A DNA stretch of 44,134 bases from Methanobacteriota archaeon (GTDB taxonomy: Archaea; Thermoplasmatota; Thermoplasmata; UBA10834): contig CP070736.1 of the NCBI GenBank assembly GCA_020347645.1, forward strand, positions 601,001 to 645,134. The letters are read 5' to 3'. Shown here one piece after another: positions 1 to 9,450 of this stretch (the stretch's first letter is position 1; each line of letters begins with the position of its first letter). The translations under genes were made by a program, and so were the position numbers. Below the pieces are notes generated by a model. That model saw only the letters and a list, made by a program, of their open reading frames with translations. It had not been told where the DNA came from and did no database searches.

Positions 1-93
1 CATGTCCGTCGCAGCGGCGATCGGAACTGCCAATGCTGCAGCGACCAAAATCGCTATACAAACTCTGAAGGCTCTCTCCTCTCCAATCCTCAA
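1..93 (-). CDS. N-terminus of an exported protein, truncated at window edge
   Basis: Reading leftward from a TTG codon at 93, the 31 visible codons encode a classic signal peptide: a short charged segment (RIGEER), a hydrophobic core (CIAILVAAALAVPI) and small residues (AAATD) suited to a cleavage site. An in-frame stop lies just upstream of the TTG, and a GGGGG tract about 8 nt before it could serve as ribosome binding site. The rest of the gene is outside the window, so its function is unknown. It is transcribed divergently from the giant surface protein at 456, which suggests a locus for cell-envelope proteins. The TTG start is inferred; no ATG or GTG is available in this frame. Confidence 0.55.
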   Translation of the reverse strand, partial: MRIGEERAFRVCIAILVAAALAVPIAAATDM

Positions 94-455
94 TTTTCAA
101 TCCCCCGCAGCTGCTGAAGTCATTGCCGGATTTGTCGCCCCTGAAGGCGCCCCTTTCCTCCCAACGTAACAGCGACTAAAGCTATACCAATGGAGATGCC
201 CGTTATTCTATTTCAAAACTTCGAGAATCAAACATGAAATAGCGCTCGCATTTTGCGAAATGCCTAAGAGCCTATTCGCTCAATTTGCGAAACCTCGCAT
301 TGTACTTCATTCCGATGATAAGAAAGGAATTGAAAAAGGCCCATAAAGACACTGATATTTCCGTTCCGAACGAGGGGCCATGATTTTTATAGAGGGATGC
401 TGCTTACTTAGCTCGTTTGCGAGTCTAGCTTCCAAGCGTTTAGGGGGAAAAAATT
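94..455. promoter_or_regulatory. Divergent intergenic region upstream of the surface protein
   Basis: This AT-richer stretch separates two divergent envelope-protein genes. It holds a perfect 6-bp inverted repeat with a 4-nt loop at 248-263 (GCATTT/AAATGC). The motif CGCTC followed by ATTTTGCGAAA or AATTTGCGAAA occurs at 243-260 and again at 277-292, an imperfect direct repeat that could be a regulator site. A 22-codon micro-ORF with an ATG lies at 315-383 but has no other support. A TATA-like box sits at 384-391. Promoter use is inferred. Confidence 0.4.
384..391 (+). promoter_or_regulatory. TATA-like box for the giant surface protein
   Basis: TTTTTATA is embedded in a GC-richer context (flanked by GGGCCATGA and GAGGG). 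Initiation about 25 nt downstream would give a leader of roughly 40 nt carrying the purine tract AGGGGGAAAAAA just before the ATG at 456. Confidence 0.45.
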
Positions 456-3400
456 ATGATAGAATCTGAGAGTACAGTACCTAGCGAGCCAGCCGTAGAG
501 GAGATGGAACCGGTTCAGCCGACCGAACCCGTGCCATCACCGAAGAAAGGCGACAAGAAGAAGCTATGGATTGCGATAATCGCTGTGATTGTGGCCGCGG
601 CATTGATTGGGACGACCGCATTGCTGGTCTTCAGCGGCAAGGATCTCGAGGTGAGCCTGGAGGTAGAATCCACGAGCGTACCTGCTGGAGGCAATCTGCC
701 GTTGGCGATCACGGTGATGTATGGCAACGATGATGTCACTGATGACAATGATTTGAAGTGCTTCTGGTCCGCCGAGCCCGATACGCTGGGTGAATTCGAT
801 TACGAGGCAAGGACGAGCGTCAATTTCATGGCTGGAGCCGAAGAAGGCGAAGTGACCATCAGCTGCGAGGTGGAATACAAAGGCGAGATTGCAGAAGTCA
901 CAGAGACGATCGAGGTGATGCCTCCGTTCTTGGACACTGTGAATATTGTGCCTTCGTACACAGAGCAGCTCCCGGATGAAGAGGGCGATTTCACTGCCAC
1001 CGCTCTGAATTCAATCAGCGAGATTGTCACAGACGCGAGCTTCAGCTGGTCCGTTTCCGGTGCTGACGCAGCTGATTACACACTCACTCCGACTACCGGT
1101 GCGACAGTCACTTTCTCATGCTCTGTCGAGGCGCTTATCACTCTGACAGTTGTGGCAACGGCTAATGGCGAAATGGCAACGGGCACCGCCGAAGTGAACG
1201 TCACCACCGATATCACTACTAGGAGCGTTGACTATCTGTGGTACGACATATTCGGACCCCCGCTCGGGCCTTGGTATGAATGGCGTGAAACAATCTATGG
1301 AGACGAATATGCCGTGCATGATTCCTTCCCCAACATATACATTTGGGAAGGATCCCCGACGGGCAACATATGGATTTATACGCTGGCCCGGATGAACATG
1401 ACCGCTCGCAACCTTCCGGAACTCAACATGAACGAAAACCCGGAGTTCCTCCCATACCTCAGTGGACCTGATGGTGCTCGCGGCGGAACAGCGGTCCTTG
1501 ACATGTATATGAACTACCTGACGTATGAGGAAGGCGAGGATAAGCTGGGATCCGCGGTTCTGGACTACTACGATGGCTGGCTGGTCGGCTACAGCGGAAC
1601 CATAACGCTTGACAAGCAGGCAGCGAAGGCCGTGATAGGGATCACAGACTCACAGTTCGATAATTTTGGAGACTGGTGGCCCTTGAATCAGCCCGACGTG
1701 ACTTCTGATTGGCGACAATGGTTCGTGGATGAGGATGCCCCCGAAAGGCTGGACATATGGCCAATGTACGAATGGTTCTTGGACATCGTATACATGACCC
1801 TTGACGCCGAGAAGGTTGGCGATAAGATTGTCGTGGAGTTGGACACGGTTACTTGGGGCATGGAGGCCATGGTGACACGCTGGATGCACGAGGCTTGGAT
1901 GCCGACGGAATGGTACATGGAAGACATGAACCTGCATGCGACGATCGGTCCCATGATGGCATCTGTCGACCTTGACACGGCGGTTTCGTATGCTCTATAC
2001 ACCTACGAGACGACCGAAGACGGCAGCCCTTGTTGGTCTTGGGAAGCGTTGTTGCAGGATTACCTGCCATCCAACTACGAACACCCCTATTCAAATTTCG
2101 ATCCCTACGAAGACTTTGAGTACTACAATGTCGCAGCGGGAAGTGAGTGGTATGACATGGATATGCCATGGGATTACACTCCTACCGCCTGGAACCTCTC
2201 TGATAATGAGACGATAACCATTCAGTGGCCCGATGAGGAAATTATCTTCTTTACGCATGACGAGACAAGTACAGGAGGTCTTGTGGACAAGACTAGAGAC
2301 TTCAAGGCGAATGCGACTATCTCATATGCAGAACCTATGCCGAGCGATATTCCCGAAGTCGTGTCAATCGACGTCGCCAATCGTACCATAGCATATGAGG
2401 GTCCGTTCGATATGTGGACATGGTCTAGGGATCAGGTAGCCCACGAAGTGTTGGCCGATGAGTGGGATCGCCTTGGATTGATTCCGTATGGTATTCCCTT
2501 CGTCGAGATCAGAGCTGATACGGAAGAGCCGCCTTTAGAAATGATTGTGAAGGATGTCGTTAGTCCGCTTGAGATCGGACAGCCGAGTAGATTCAACGTC
2601 ACGGTACTGAACTTGCAGACTGGCGAACCGCACACCGATTACGCCGGCACCGTCAGCTTCAGTTCGTCGGATCCGGCCGCGGTGCTTCCAGATCCTTACG
2701 AGTTCGACCCGTCTACAGACATGGGGACTCACGAGTTCAGCGTGACGTTCAACACGGTCGACGCGGAAACTCATCAATCCACGCACTACTTGACAGTCAT
2801 CGATGACGAAGATTCCACACTATCGGCTACTCAATCCGATATTCTGGTCGTTGAGAGCGAGAGGATCAACTCATTCGATGTTGTCTTCACGGATGATAGA
2901 ACTATCGCCTTGGAACCGACGAACGCGACAGTCACTGCGATGAACCAATGGGATGAGGTGTACACAGATTACATGGGCACTGTAAATTTCACTTCTGGCG
3001 ATGAAGGTGCGGAACTGCCACTCAACACGACTTACGACAGCGGTTGGCTGGGAGTGCAGACATTCTCGATTACGTACTCGATGCCTGGGCTGCAGAACCT
3101 GAGCGTGAGGGATGTGTCTGCCACTGACGCTAAGGGTGAGAACGCTGTGACTGTGCTTGATGCTGCTGAGCCCGACCACTATGTCGTATCTGGATTGGAG
3201 GTGTACGAGGCAACGAACACCACAATCACGGTGAATGTCTCTATCGAGGACCAGTACGACAGACTGTACATGTCCTACGATGGGACGCTGAAGGTCGAGT
3301 CAAACTTCAGCGACGAATTCGTGGAGCCGGTCGACACGCCGTTTGCAGTGGGTGTTCCGTGGGTCGACGTCGACGTGAATTTCACTGCTGAGGGCAGTTT

Positions 3401-5756
3401 CAAGTTGTACTTCAACGATACTGTGGATGATGCGATCAACGCGATTGTCGATGTGATTGCAGTCGACGATCCACCGAGGCCGGACGGGTTCGATGTAAGT
3501 GACATCACCGACATGTGGGAGGGCAATGTATCCGACGTTACCGTCCGAGTGCTTAATCAGTACGGCGAAGTCTACGAGGATTACGACAAAGAGATCACCT
3601 TCTCGTCGGATGCGGTGTCCGGAGACACTCTCCCTGGAGACTATCTATTTGATCCGGATGTTGATCACGGGGTCAAAACCTTCCCTGCGAGCGTGTCGTT
3701 CGATGAGCCAGGCACTTACAACGTGTCCGTCGAAGAAGTGGGCGATCCAACCATGTTTGGATATCAGGACGACATCGTTATTGAGGATCTCGTGGCGGAC
3801 CACCTGGTTCTATCCGACGCCCCGGAGAGCGTGATCGAGAATGCGACTTTCTCGGTCACCGTTACCGCGTACCATCAGCACGATGAGGTATTCGAGGAGT
3901 ACGACGGCACTATAAGCTTCGACACCTCTGATGATTCTGGCTACGCCGTTCTCCCAGCCGATTTCGACATGACCGGGCAGGATGGTGCCCATGTGTTCAC
4001 GGACGAGTTCTCGTTGTCAAAGGTCGGCACACAAACCCTGATCATCGACGACGGTAGCTTGTCCGACACCATCGACATCGAGGTGCTCCCGCTCGTAACC
4101 ACGACGCTCGAGTACAGAATCTACGACATGTTCCAGGAGCCATGGGGGCCGTGGAATCAGATCAGGATCGAATCGACCGCAAACTCCGGATGGGATTCGG
4201 AGAGGCCGTTGACGGACACCTACACAGCCGGCAAAGTGACATATCTCTACACTGCCGCGCCCAGTGCAGCCCCTTCGGGCGATGAGGAAGATCTCGACCC
4301 GGGCATGATTTATGCGCCTTACAGGTGGAACGTGACCGGCCGCGAAATACCCTATGCGAATGTCCACGAGCCCTACGTCATGCCCGTGTTCGGCGACACG
4401 CCGGTTGCCGGCGCTCAGGCATCGGTTGAGATATACTTCCAGTACCTCTTCTCTGAGGATGAGCTGGGTGTTCCGGGTGGTGACTGGACGAACTACTGGA
4501 TTCCCGAATGGGGCGAAACGGAAGACTGGTCGGACGGTACCCTATGGAGTAACTCGGCTGATGTGGACGCATGGGTCGCCTCCGGAGAGTCATGGCTCGC
4601 CATTGACACCAACGACGGGTATCGGATGGGCACCTACTACAAGGTGACCATGAACCGAGAGGCGGCTGAGGAATGGATGGAGATGCCAAACGACGCTACT
4701 ACCCCGGAGAACTGGTGGAGCGCGAATGGTGACACCTACATCGCTGACTGGGACGACTGGATACTCGACCAAGGCAACAATGTGTACGACATCTACTGCG
4801 GGTACGAATGGTTCTACGGATCTGCTGGCGCTATGATGAGATTGAGCACGGATGGCGACGATGTGGTGCTGGAGATAGGCCACTTCAGCTATGGATATGA
4901 GGCTCTCATGACAAGATGGTTAAAGGCCTCTGGAGTCTCTCTGCACCAGCCGTACATGGAGGACTTCTTCATGGTCGTGGACTACTCGGAAGACCAGTGT
5001 GACTATCTCACACTAGACTCGGTTGCCCAATGGAGCTTGCACTGCAACGTGCAGAACGGCACCTCGGTCGGCGAAGACGCCCTCAGCTCTTGGGCGTGGG
5101 AACCGCTCGGACTGGACTATATCACCCATGGATCGAAGGATTCGGACTATGAACCGTATGAGCTGCTGACGTACCAGAGCTGGAATTGCGGAGACCCCGC
5201 ACTGGGAACTGAGGTGAGCTACGAGGCCACTCCTTGGGAGCTGGACCTGCCAGACTATGCCCGGATCGTGATTGAGATGCCATACGAAGTAGACGTGCCT
5301 GGGTACCATGCCGAGGCAGTCCCGTATGACGCACTCTACAATGTCTGGGCCTTCGAAGATGTCAGCGATTACGACGCGATAAGATATGATGGACCGATGA
5401 GTCCTGGATACAGAGACATCAACGGCGCGGCCTACGACTACTGGGAGTCGAACAATACGCTGGTCATCTACGGACCAGCAGATTTCGATAACCCGCGCGC
5501 CGGCGGACTCCTCTACCACGGTGCTCCATGGATTGAGTTCAACGTCAACGAGAGCGCGGCAAAGGCATCGTCCAGCGGAATCCCTGCCGCCGGGTTAGTG
5601 CCGGCGGAGGAATCCGCAACGACTGTTGGCTCAATTGAGTTAGCATCGGCGTCGATGATCGAGGGAATAGTGTCAATAGCGAGCGTAGTCTGCGCTGCTT
5701 TCGTGGTCTTGGCGATGACGGCCATAAAGGCAAGGCGCATACTCGAACGAAGCTGA
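456..5756 (+). CDS. Giant surface protein with five Ig-like repeats between two copies of a large unknown domain
   Basis: The product has 1766 residues. Residues 1-36 are acidic and proline-rich and end in KKGDKKK. A membrane helix follows (about 37-60), and a second one lies near the C-terminus (about 1735-1757) before a basic tail (KARRILERS). Both ends therefore appear cytoplasmic with the whole body outside. Residues 60-250 look like Ig-like beta domains. Residues 253-690 and about 1215-1690 are two copies of one aromatic-rich module, sharing YDxF..P.GPW, YEWF, YG.EA.MTRW and PYMED. Between them, about 690-1213 holds five Ig-like repeats of roughly 100 residues with the pattern Y.GT(V/I).F.S.D...LP. 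Many NxT/NxS sites would allow N-glycosylation. It is acidic and rich in Trp and Tyr. A structural or adhesive envelope role is inferred; I do not recognise the large module. Confidence 0.85.
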   Translation: MIESESTVPSEPAVEEMEPVQPTEPVPSPKKGDKKKLWIAIIAVIVAAALIGTTALLVFSGKDLEVSLEVESTSVPAGGNLPLAITVMYGNDDVTDDNDLKCFWSAEPDTLGEFDYEARTSVNFMAGAEEGEVTISCEVEYKGEIAEVTETIEVMPPFLDTVNIVPSYTEQLPDEEGDFTATALNSISEIVTDASFSWSVSGADAADYTLTPTTGATVTFSCSVEALITLTVVATANGEMATGTAEVNVTTDITTRSVDYLWYDIFGPPLGPWYEWRETIYGDEYAVHDSFPNIYIWEGSPTGNIWIYTLARMNMTARNLPELNMNENPEFLPYLSGPDGARGGTAVLDMYMNYLTYEEGEDKLGSAVLDYYDGWLVGYSGTITLDKQAAKAVIGITDSQFDNFGDWWPLNQPDVTSDWRQWFVDEDAPERLDIWPMYEWFLDIVYMTLDAEKVGDKIVVELDTVTWGMEAMVTRWMHEAWMPTEWYMEDMNLHATIGPMMASVDLDTAVSYALYTYETTEDGSPCWSWEALLQDYLPSNYEHPYSNFDPYEDFEYYNVAAGSEWYDMDMPWDYTPTAWNLSDNETITIQWPDEEIIFFTHDETSTGGLVDKTRDFKANATISYAEPMPSDIPEVVSIDVANRTIAYEGPFDMWTWSRDQVAHEVLADEWDRLGLIPYGIPFVEIRADTEEPPLEMIVKDVVSPLEIGQPSRFNVTVLNLQTGEPHTDYAGTVSFSSSDPAAVLPDPYEFDPSTDMGTHEFSVTFNTVDAETHQSTHYLTVIDDEDSTLSATQSDILVVESERINSFDVVFTDDRTIALEPTNATVTAMNQWDEVYTDYMGTVNFTSGDEGAELPLNTTYDSGWLGVQTFSITYSMPGLQNLSVRDVSATDAKGENAVTVLDAAEPDHYVVSGLEVYEATNTTITVNVSIEDQYDRLYMSYDGTLKVESNFSDEFVEPVDTPFAVGVPWVDVDVNFTAEGSFKLYFNDTVDDAINAIVDVIAVDDPPRPDGFDVSDITDMWEGNVSDVTVRVLNQYGEVYEDYDKEITFSSDAVSGDTLPGDYLFDPDVDHGVKTFPASVSFDEPGTYNVSVEEVGDPTMFGYQDDIVIEDLVADHLVLSDAPESVIENATFSVTVTAYHQHDEVFEEYDGTISFDTSDDSGYAVLPADFDMTGQDGAHVFTDEFSLSKVGTQTLIIDDGSLSDTIDIEVLPLVTTTLEYRIYDMFQEPWGPWNQIRIESTANSGWDSERPLTDTYTAGKVTYLYTAAPSAAPSGDEEDLDPGMIYAPYRWNVTGREIPYANVHEPYVMPVFGDTPVAGAQASVEIYFQYLFSEDELGVPGGDWTNYWIPEWGETEDWSDGTLWSNSADVDAWVASGESWLAIDTNDGYRMGTYYKVTMNREAAEEWMEMPNDATTPENWWSANGDTYIADWDDWILDQGNNVYDIYCGYEWFYGSAGAMMRLSTDGDDVVLEIGHFSYGYEALMTRWLKASGVSLHQPYMEDFFMVVDYSEDQCDYLTLDSVAQWSLHCNVQNGTSVGEDALSSWAWEPLGLDYITHGSKDSDYEPYELLTYQSWNCGDPALGTEVSYEATPWELDLPDYARIVIEMPYEVDVPGYHAEAVPYDALYNVWAFEDVSDYDAIRYDGPMSPGYRDINGAAYDYWESNNTLVIYGPADFDNPRAGGLLYHGAPWIEFNVNESAAKASSSGIPAAGLVPAEESATTVGSIELASASMIEGIVSIASVVCAAFVVLAMTAIKARRILERS

Positions 5757-5842
5757 ACCCTGGAATCTGCAAAACCCGATTAAACCCCTTAACGCTCTTC
5801 TTATCATCCCGTCAGCAAATGGCTACGGACCATTCCGCGAAA

Positions 5843-7060
5843 TCATGGATTGGACACACGCTGTCCGGGGAGCGACCGCGCGAGCATAGCACCAATGGAA
5901 CGTCCCCAGGATCGCAGAGGCATTCTCCTGAGAACCACAGCCTTCTGCTGGCATATTTCCTGGCAGCAATAACATCGGATGCACGCTCCTCTGTCAATCG
6001 AGATTTTCCCGTCAGAGGATAGAGCTTCAGCGGGGCATACCTCGACACAGGAGCCGCATCGCGTGCAGGCTTGTGATATGAAAATGGGCTTTCTGGTGAA
6101 TCCCTCCGCTGCAAAGCTGCCGAGAATGCGGGGAATCGGACCGAACATGCGCACTTTCGGGGGCATCTTGAAGTCGTTGACACGGAGGTTCCAAGAACGG
6201 TCCCAGAGCATTTTCACTCCGCTGGACCCTTCAGATGGTAAGAGCCCTCTCCTGATTGCCACGCGAGTGGTAGGCACGTTCTCAGGGTTCTCGCAAACGA
6301 CTTCGAGTGCGGCAACATCTATTGCGTGAACGTTGGATGAAGCCAATATCATTCCTATGTGCTTTGGCCTCCCTGCTGAGGGGCCGTCGCCGTCCATGCC
6401 GACTACGGCATCCATGAGCGTGAGTCTCGGCCTGACGTATTCCGCAAGATCGACGAGCATCTCCGAGAAAGACTCTGCGTTCTTCATGCGCATGTGGTAC
6501 TCTGCCTTCTTCAGGCCGTGAACCAGGCCGAAGAGATTCTTCACCCCGCCGGTAAACCTCGTGAACGAGTGCGTCTTGAGCTTGGCGAGCGATATGATGC
6601 CGTCCACATCATCTAGCGCCGTAGTCAGGTTGAACGATTTGGCGACACGCCCGTCAGGGAACGCCACATCCCTTCCCTCTGTGAATAGAACGAAGGGGAC
6701 GTCCTCGTCTCTGCAGATCTCCGCCATTCCCGTTTTCTCAGCCAGGTGTCTGAGAATTCGCTCCGTAGATCTCCCTGCAGGTGAATCGCCTACCACTGGA
6801 ATTCCACCAGCGGCCTTCACGAGTCTTATGACCGCCCTTACCACTTCAGGATGGGTAGTAATCGCATCGTCTGGATGACGAGGAACCAGCAGGTTGGGCT
6901 TGAGCAGTATCTTCTCTCCTTTCGAGACAAAGGCCGCCATTCCACCTATAGAATCGACCGCTCTCCTAACTGCGGTACGAACGATTTCCGCTTCATACGA
7001 GCCACACGTCACGACGGCTACGGACAGGTTGGGGGGACTTGAGTTACGCTCTTGCTGCAT
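5843..7060 (-). CDS. DUF362 family protein with C-terminal 2[4Fe-4S] ferredoxin domain
   Basis: The 405-residue protein starts like other DUF362 members (VAVVTCGSYE, then a long domain with LLKPNLL, THPEVVRAV and VGDSPAG). The central motif SLAKLKTHSFTRFTGGVKNLFG is also typical of the family. The C-terminus carries two ferredoxin motifs: CTRCGSCVEVCP and CIRCYCCQEIC, the second followed by Q where a Pro is usual. DUF362 proteins are often linked to iron-sulfur or redox chemistry, but the reaction is not established, so none is assigned. The gene lies 39 nt downstream of the histidine kinase on the same strand. A TATA-like AAGTATGAAA near 7090, inside the end of the kinase gene, could also give it its own short-leader promoter. 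Confidence 0.85.
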   Translation of the reverse strand: MQQERNSSPPNLSVAVVTCGSYEAEIVRTAVRRAVDSIGGMAAFVSKGEKILLKPNLLVPRHPDDAITTHPEVVRAVIRLVKAAGGIPVVGDSPAGRSTERILRHLAEKTGMAEICRDEDVPFVLFTEGRDVAFPDGRVAKSFNLTTALDDVDGIISLAKLKTHSFTRFTGGVKNLFGLVHGLKKAEYHMRMKNAESFSEMLVDLAEYVRPRLTLMDAVVGMDGDGPSAGRPKHIGMILASSNVHAIDVAALEVVCENPENVPTTRVAIRRGLLPSEGSSGVKMLWDRSWNLRVNDFKMPPKVRMFGPIPRILGSFAAEGFTRKPIFISQACTRCGSCVEVCPAEALSSDGKISIDRGACIRCYCCQEICQQKAVVLRRMPLRSWGRSIGAMLARSLPGQRVSNP

Positions 7061-7099
7061 CTAAGCATGCAGGGATTTGACGCGGTTTCATACTTGCGC

Positions 7100-9208
7100 C
7101 TACCTAGAGGCCGGTTTCGCCGCCGGAAGCTCGATGCAGAATTTCGCTCCTTGATCGCTTCTTCCGGGGACGCGGTCCTCCATCCATACCCGACCGTTGA
7201 ACTTGTCGGTCAGCGCGCTGACGATGGACAATCCGAGGCCAGTTCCCGAGACCGTGGATTCAGGTCTCAGTCGAACATACTTCTGAAAGAGTGAGGATTT
7301 CATTTCGTCGGGAATGCCCTGGCCGCGATCTGTGATCGCTGTCTTCCAGAACGCGACACCTTCGACAAGCACCTTCGAGCATGTGACATCGATTTCGACA
7401 TCTTCATGAGGATCGTACTTGATGGCGTTCGATATGACGTTCGAGAACAGCTCATCGACTAGCGAGTTAGCCATGACAATAGCCTCCTGTTCAGGGAGGT
7501 CTACCTTGAAGCTCACGGTCTTGTTTGGTGCAGAGTGAGCCAATCCTGAAGTCACTTTCGCAAGGACATCGCACAGGTTGATCTGGACGAATTCGCTCTG
7601 ATCCATACCTCCGATCTTCGTCAACTTCTTCACGTCTTCTATGAGCCTAGATGTCTTCCTCAAGAGGTTGAGTGCCTTCTCGAGCGCCATCTTCGCGTCT
7701 GCAGGAAGCCCTTCGGAATCTGCGATGTTCTCCACGTAGTTTATGGTCGCGAAGTTGTAGTTGTTGATATCGTGAAACATGAGATCGTTGAGGAGTTCGA
7801 TTTCCTTCTTAGCTTCCTGAAGCTTAGAAACCATCTGAGAGTTCACTAGTGCAACCGAAGCTTGCTGGGCGAAAAGCAGGCCAGCTTCGAGGTCGCTCAT
7901 CGAGAACACCTGTCCTCTCTCCCTGTAGACTTCGATCACGCCGACGACTCCATCCATTCCACTCAGTGGTATTGCCAGCATCGATTCGTGCTCAGCTGGG
8001 ACGCCAGAAATCTGTGCGACTCTGTGGTCCTCGTCAACATCGTCCACGAACTCAGCCCTTCCACTCTTGGCGATGGAGCCGACGATGCCCTCGTCGAGGA
8101 TCCCGGCCGAATCCATGATCTCGTCGGCGAAGCTGCCGACTGCGTACACAGGATAAACCCATCTATTGGGCCAGTCGATGAGATAGAACGAAAGATTCTG
8201 GTATGGTACTATGTCACGGAGGTGGGATGCTATCGCAGCATATATCTGCTGCGTGGTGACCGCCTTCTGCAACTGCACGCCGGAGTCCAGGAGCGACTCA
8301 TGGAGTTCAACCTTCTCCTCAAGGGAGTTTAGCAGTATCGTGTTGTCGACCAAGCCCGCAAGCTGGTTCGCCACATCCTGAAGGACCTCCGCTGTCTCCC
8401 AGCTATACTCTCCCGCCTTCGAGTGCGCTATATTGAGCGAGCCGATGATCTTACCTCTGCTCCTCAAAGGGACGGACAGAAACGCATTCATGCCAGATAG
8501 ATCAATCAAATCGAATTCGGTGAAATTCCTGCGTGCCACGTCCTTCTCGATGATGACGGCGTTCTTGTCGTACTTCAGCTTTTCAATCAAGCTCCCTTCG
8601 AAAGGGACTCTCCCGACCTTCCTGGTCTTCGAGGCATCTTCCTGGTCACGCATGAGGACATCGACGTGTCGTCCCTTCTCCTCCGTCGATCCGAGACTTA
8701 TTTTCTCGAACGGCACGAGCATCTTCAAGTCGCCTCCAAGTCCATTGAGGATGTTCTCCACGGCTTTGCTCGTGCCCGCGGCCATTACCATCTTGTTCAC
8801 TATGTCGGTTCTGAATGCCTTCTCGCGGAGATCATTCTCCACGCCCTTTCTAGTTGTGATGTCACGGATGACACCAGCTATTGCGAATTGATCTCCGTCC
8901 GTATCCCTGAAGAATGTGGCGGACAAAGAAGCGACGATCTTGCTGCCATCGCTTCGTCTCAGATTTATCTCATAATCCCTGATCGCGCTGCCCTGGTCCA
9001 TCAACGATGTGAGAGCATGCCACTCGAGCTCCCTATCGACGACATCATTGGCAACATTCTTGATAGGTACCTTATCCTCCGAGTAACCGAGAATCTTCCC
9101 AAACGCCGGATTCGCATAGACGAGTTCTCCGGACTTGCTGCAAACGAAGACGCCGTCGACCAACTCCTTGAAAAGCGCGTCCATTTCGATTCGAGGAGTG
9201 TCAGGCAT
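7100..9208 (-). CDS. Soluble PAS-GAF-GAF sensor histidine kinase
   Basis: The 702-residue protein has no membrane segment. An N-terminal PAS domain (about 8-120, ending in the PAC-like VIRDITTRK) is followed by two GAF domains (about 135-300 and 315-470), a short coiled region and a kinase core. The probable phosphoacceptor is His479 in FHDINN. The ATPase part shows an N-box (SNVISNAIKYDP), a G1 box (DRGQGIPDE) and a G2 box (GTGLGLSIV). It should autophosphorylate in response to a small ligand or redox signal sensed in the cytoplasm. No response regulator is adjacent, which is common for archaeal kinases. A promoter-like sequence (CCGAAACCTTTTATGAG on the minus strand, about 9283-9299) precedes it, giving a leader near 55 nt. 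Confidence 0.92.
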   Translation of the reverse strand: MPDTPRIEMDALFKELVDGVFVCSKSGELVYANPAFGKILGYSEDKVPIKNVANDVVDRELEWHALTSLMDQGSAIRDYEINLRRSDGSKIVASLSATFFRDTDGDQFAIAGVIRDITTRKGVENDLREKAFRTDIVNKMVMAAGTSKAVENILNGLGGDLKMLVPFEKISLGSTEEKGRHVDVLMRDQEDASKTRKVGRVPFEGSLIEKLKYDKNAVIIEKDVARRNFTEFDLIDLSGMNAFLSVPLRSRGKIIGSLNIAHSKAGEYSWETAEVLQDVANQLAGLVDNTILLNSLEEKVELHESLLDSGVQLQKAVTTQQIYAAIASHLRDIVPYQNLSFYLIDWPNRWVYPVYAVGSFADEIMDSAGILDEGIVGSIAKSGRAEFVDDVDEDHRVAQISGVPAEHESMLAIPLSGMDGVVGVIEVYRERGQVFSMSDLEAGLLFAQQASVALVNSQMVSKLQEAKKEIELLNDLMFHDINNYNFATINYVENIADSEGLPADAKMALEKALNLLRKTSRLIEDVKKLTKIGGMDQSEFVQINLCDVLAKVTSGLAHSAPNKTVSFKVDLPEQEAIVMANSLVDELFSNVISNAIKYDPHEDVEIDVTCSKVLVEGVAFWKTAITDRGQGIPDEMKSSLFQKYVRLRPESTVSGTGLGLSIVSALTDKFNGRVWMEDRVPGRSDQGAKFCIELPAAKPASR

Positions 9209-9282
9209 CTTTCATACCCCACGCATCGCTTCGATTAGAAGCGGAGTGAGTGCACCCAGCGCTCATCCCGAACGAGATACTA

Positions 9283-9299
9283 CTCATAAAAGGTTTCGG
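9283..9299 (-). promoter_or_regulatory. BRE/TATA-like element for the histidine kinase gene
   Basis: On the minus strand CCGAAACC is followed directly by TTTTATGA, matching the purine-rich BRE plus TATA arrangement of archaeal promoters. It lies 75 nt upstream of the ATG at 9208. Confidence 0.5.
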
Positions 9300-9424
9300 C
9301 GCAGGATCCGTGCGAGGAAGCCAAGTATACTGACTTTTCATGCATGCAACGTGCTCGGCAATACGCCAGTACTTCTTCGAACGACTGGGAGATAATGCGC
9401 GCGGAATCGATATCAACCTTGGCG

Positions 9425-9433
9425 TCTATATAC
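9425..9433 (+). promoter_or_regulatory. TATA-like box setting the start of the four-cysteine repeat gene
   Basis: CTATATACG lies about 22-25 nt upstream of the ATG at 9451, the distance expected for a leaderless transcript. This argues against the longer in-frame start at 9340, which lies upstream of the box. Confidence 0.5.
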
Positions 9434-9450
9434 GTACCAGCGGTCATGGA

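Noticed and set aside
315..383. A 22-codon ATG frame upstream of the surface protein
   Set aside because: It ends right at the TATA-like box of the next gene and has no ribosome binding site or conservation evidence.
9340..9450. A longer N-terminus for the four-cysteine protein starting at 9340
   Set aside because: The extra 37 residues lie before the TATA-like box at 9425-9433, and the repeat structure is complete without them.
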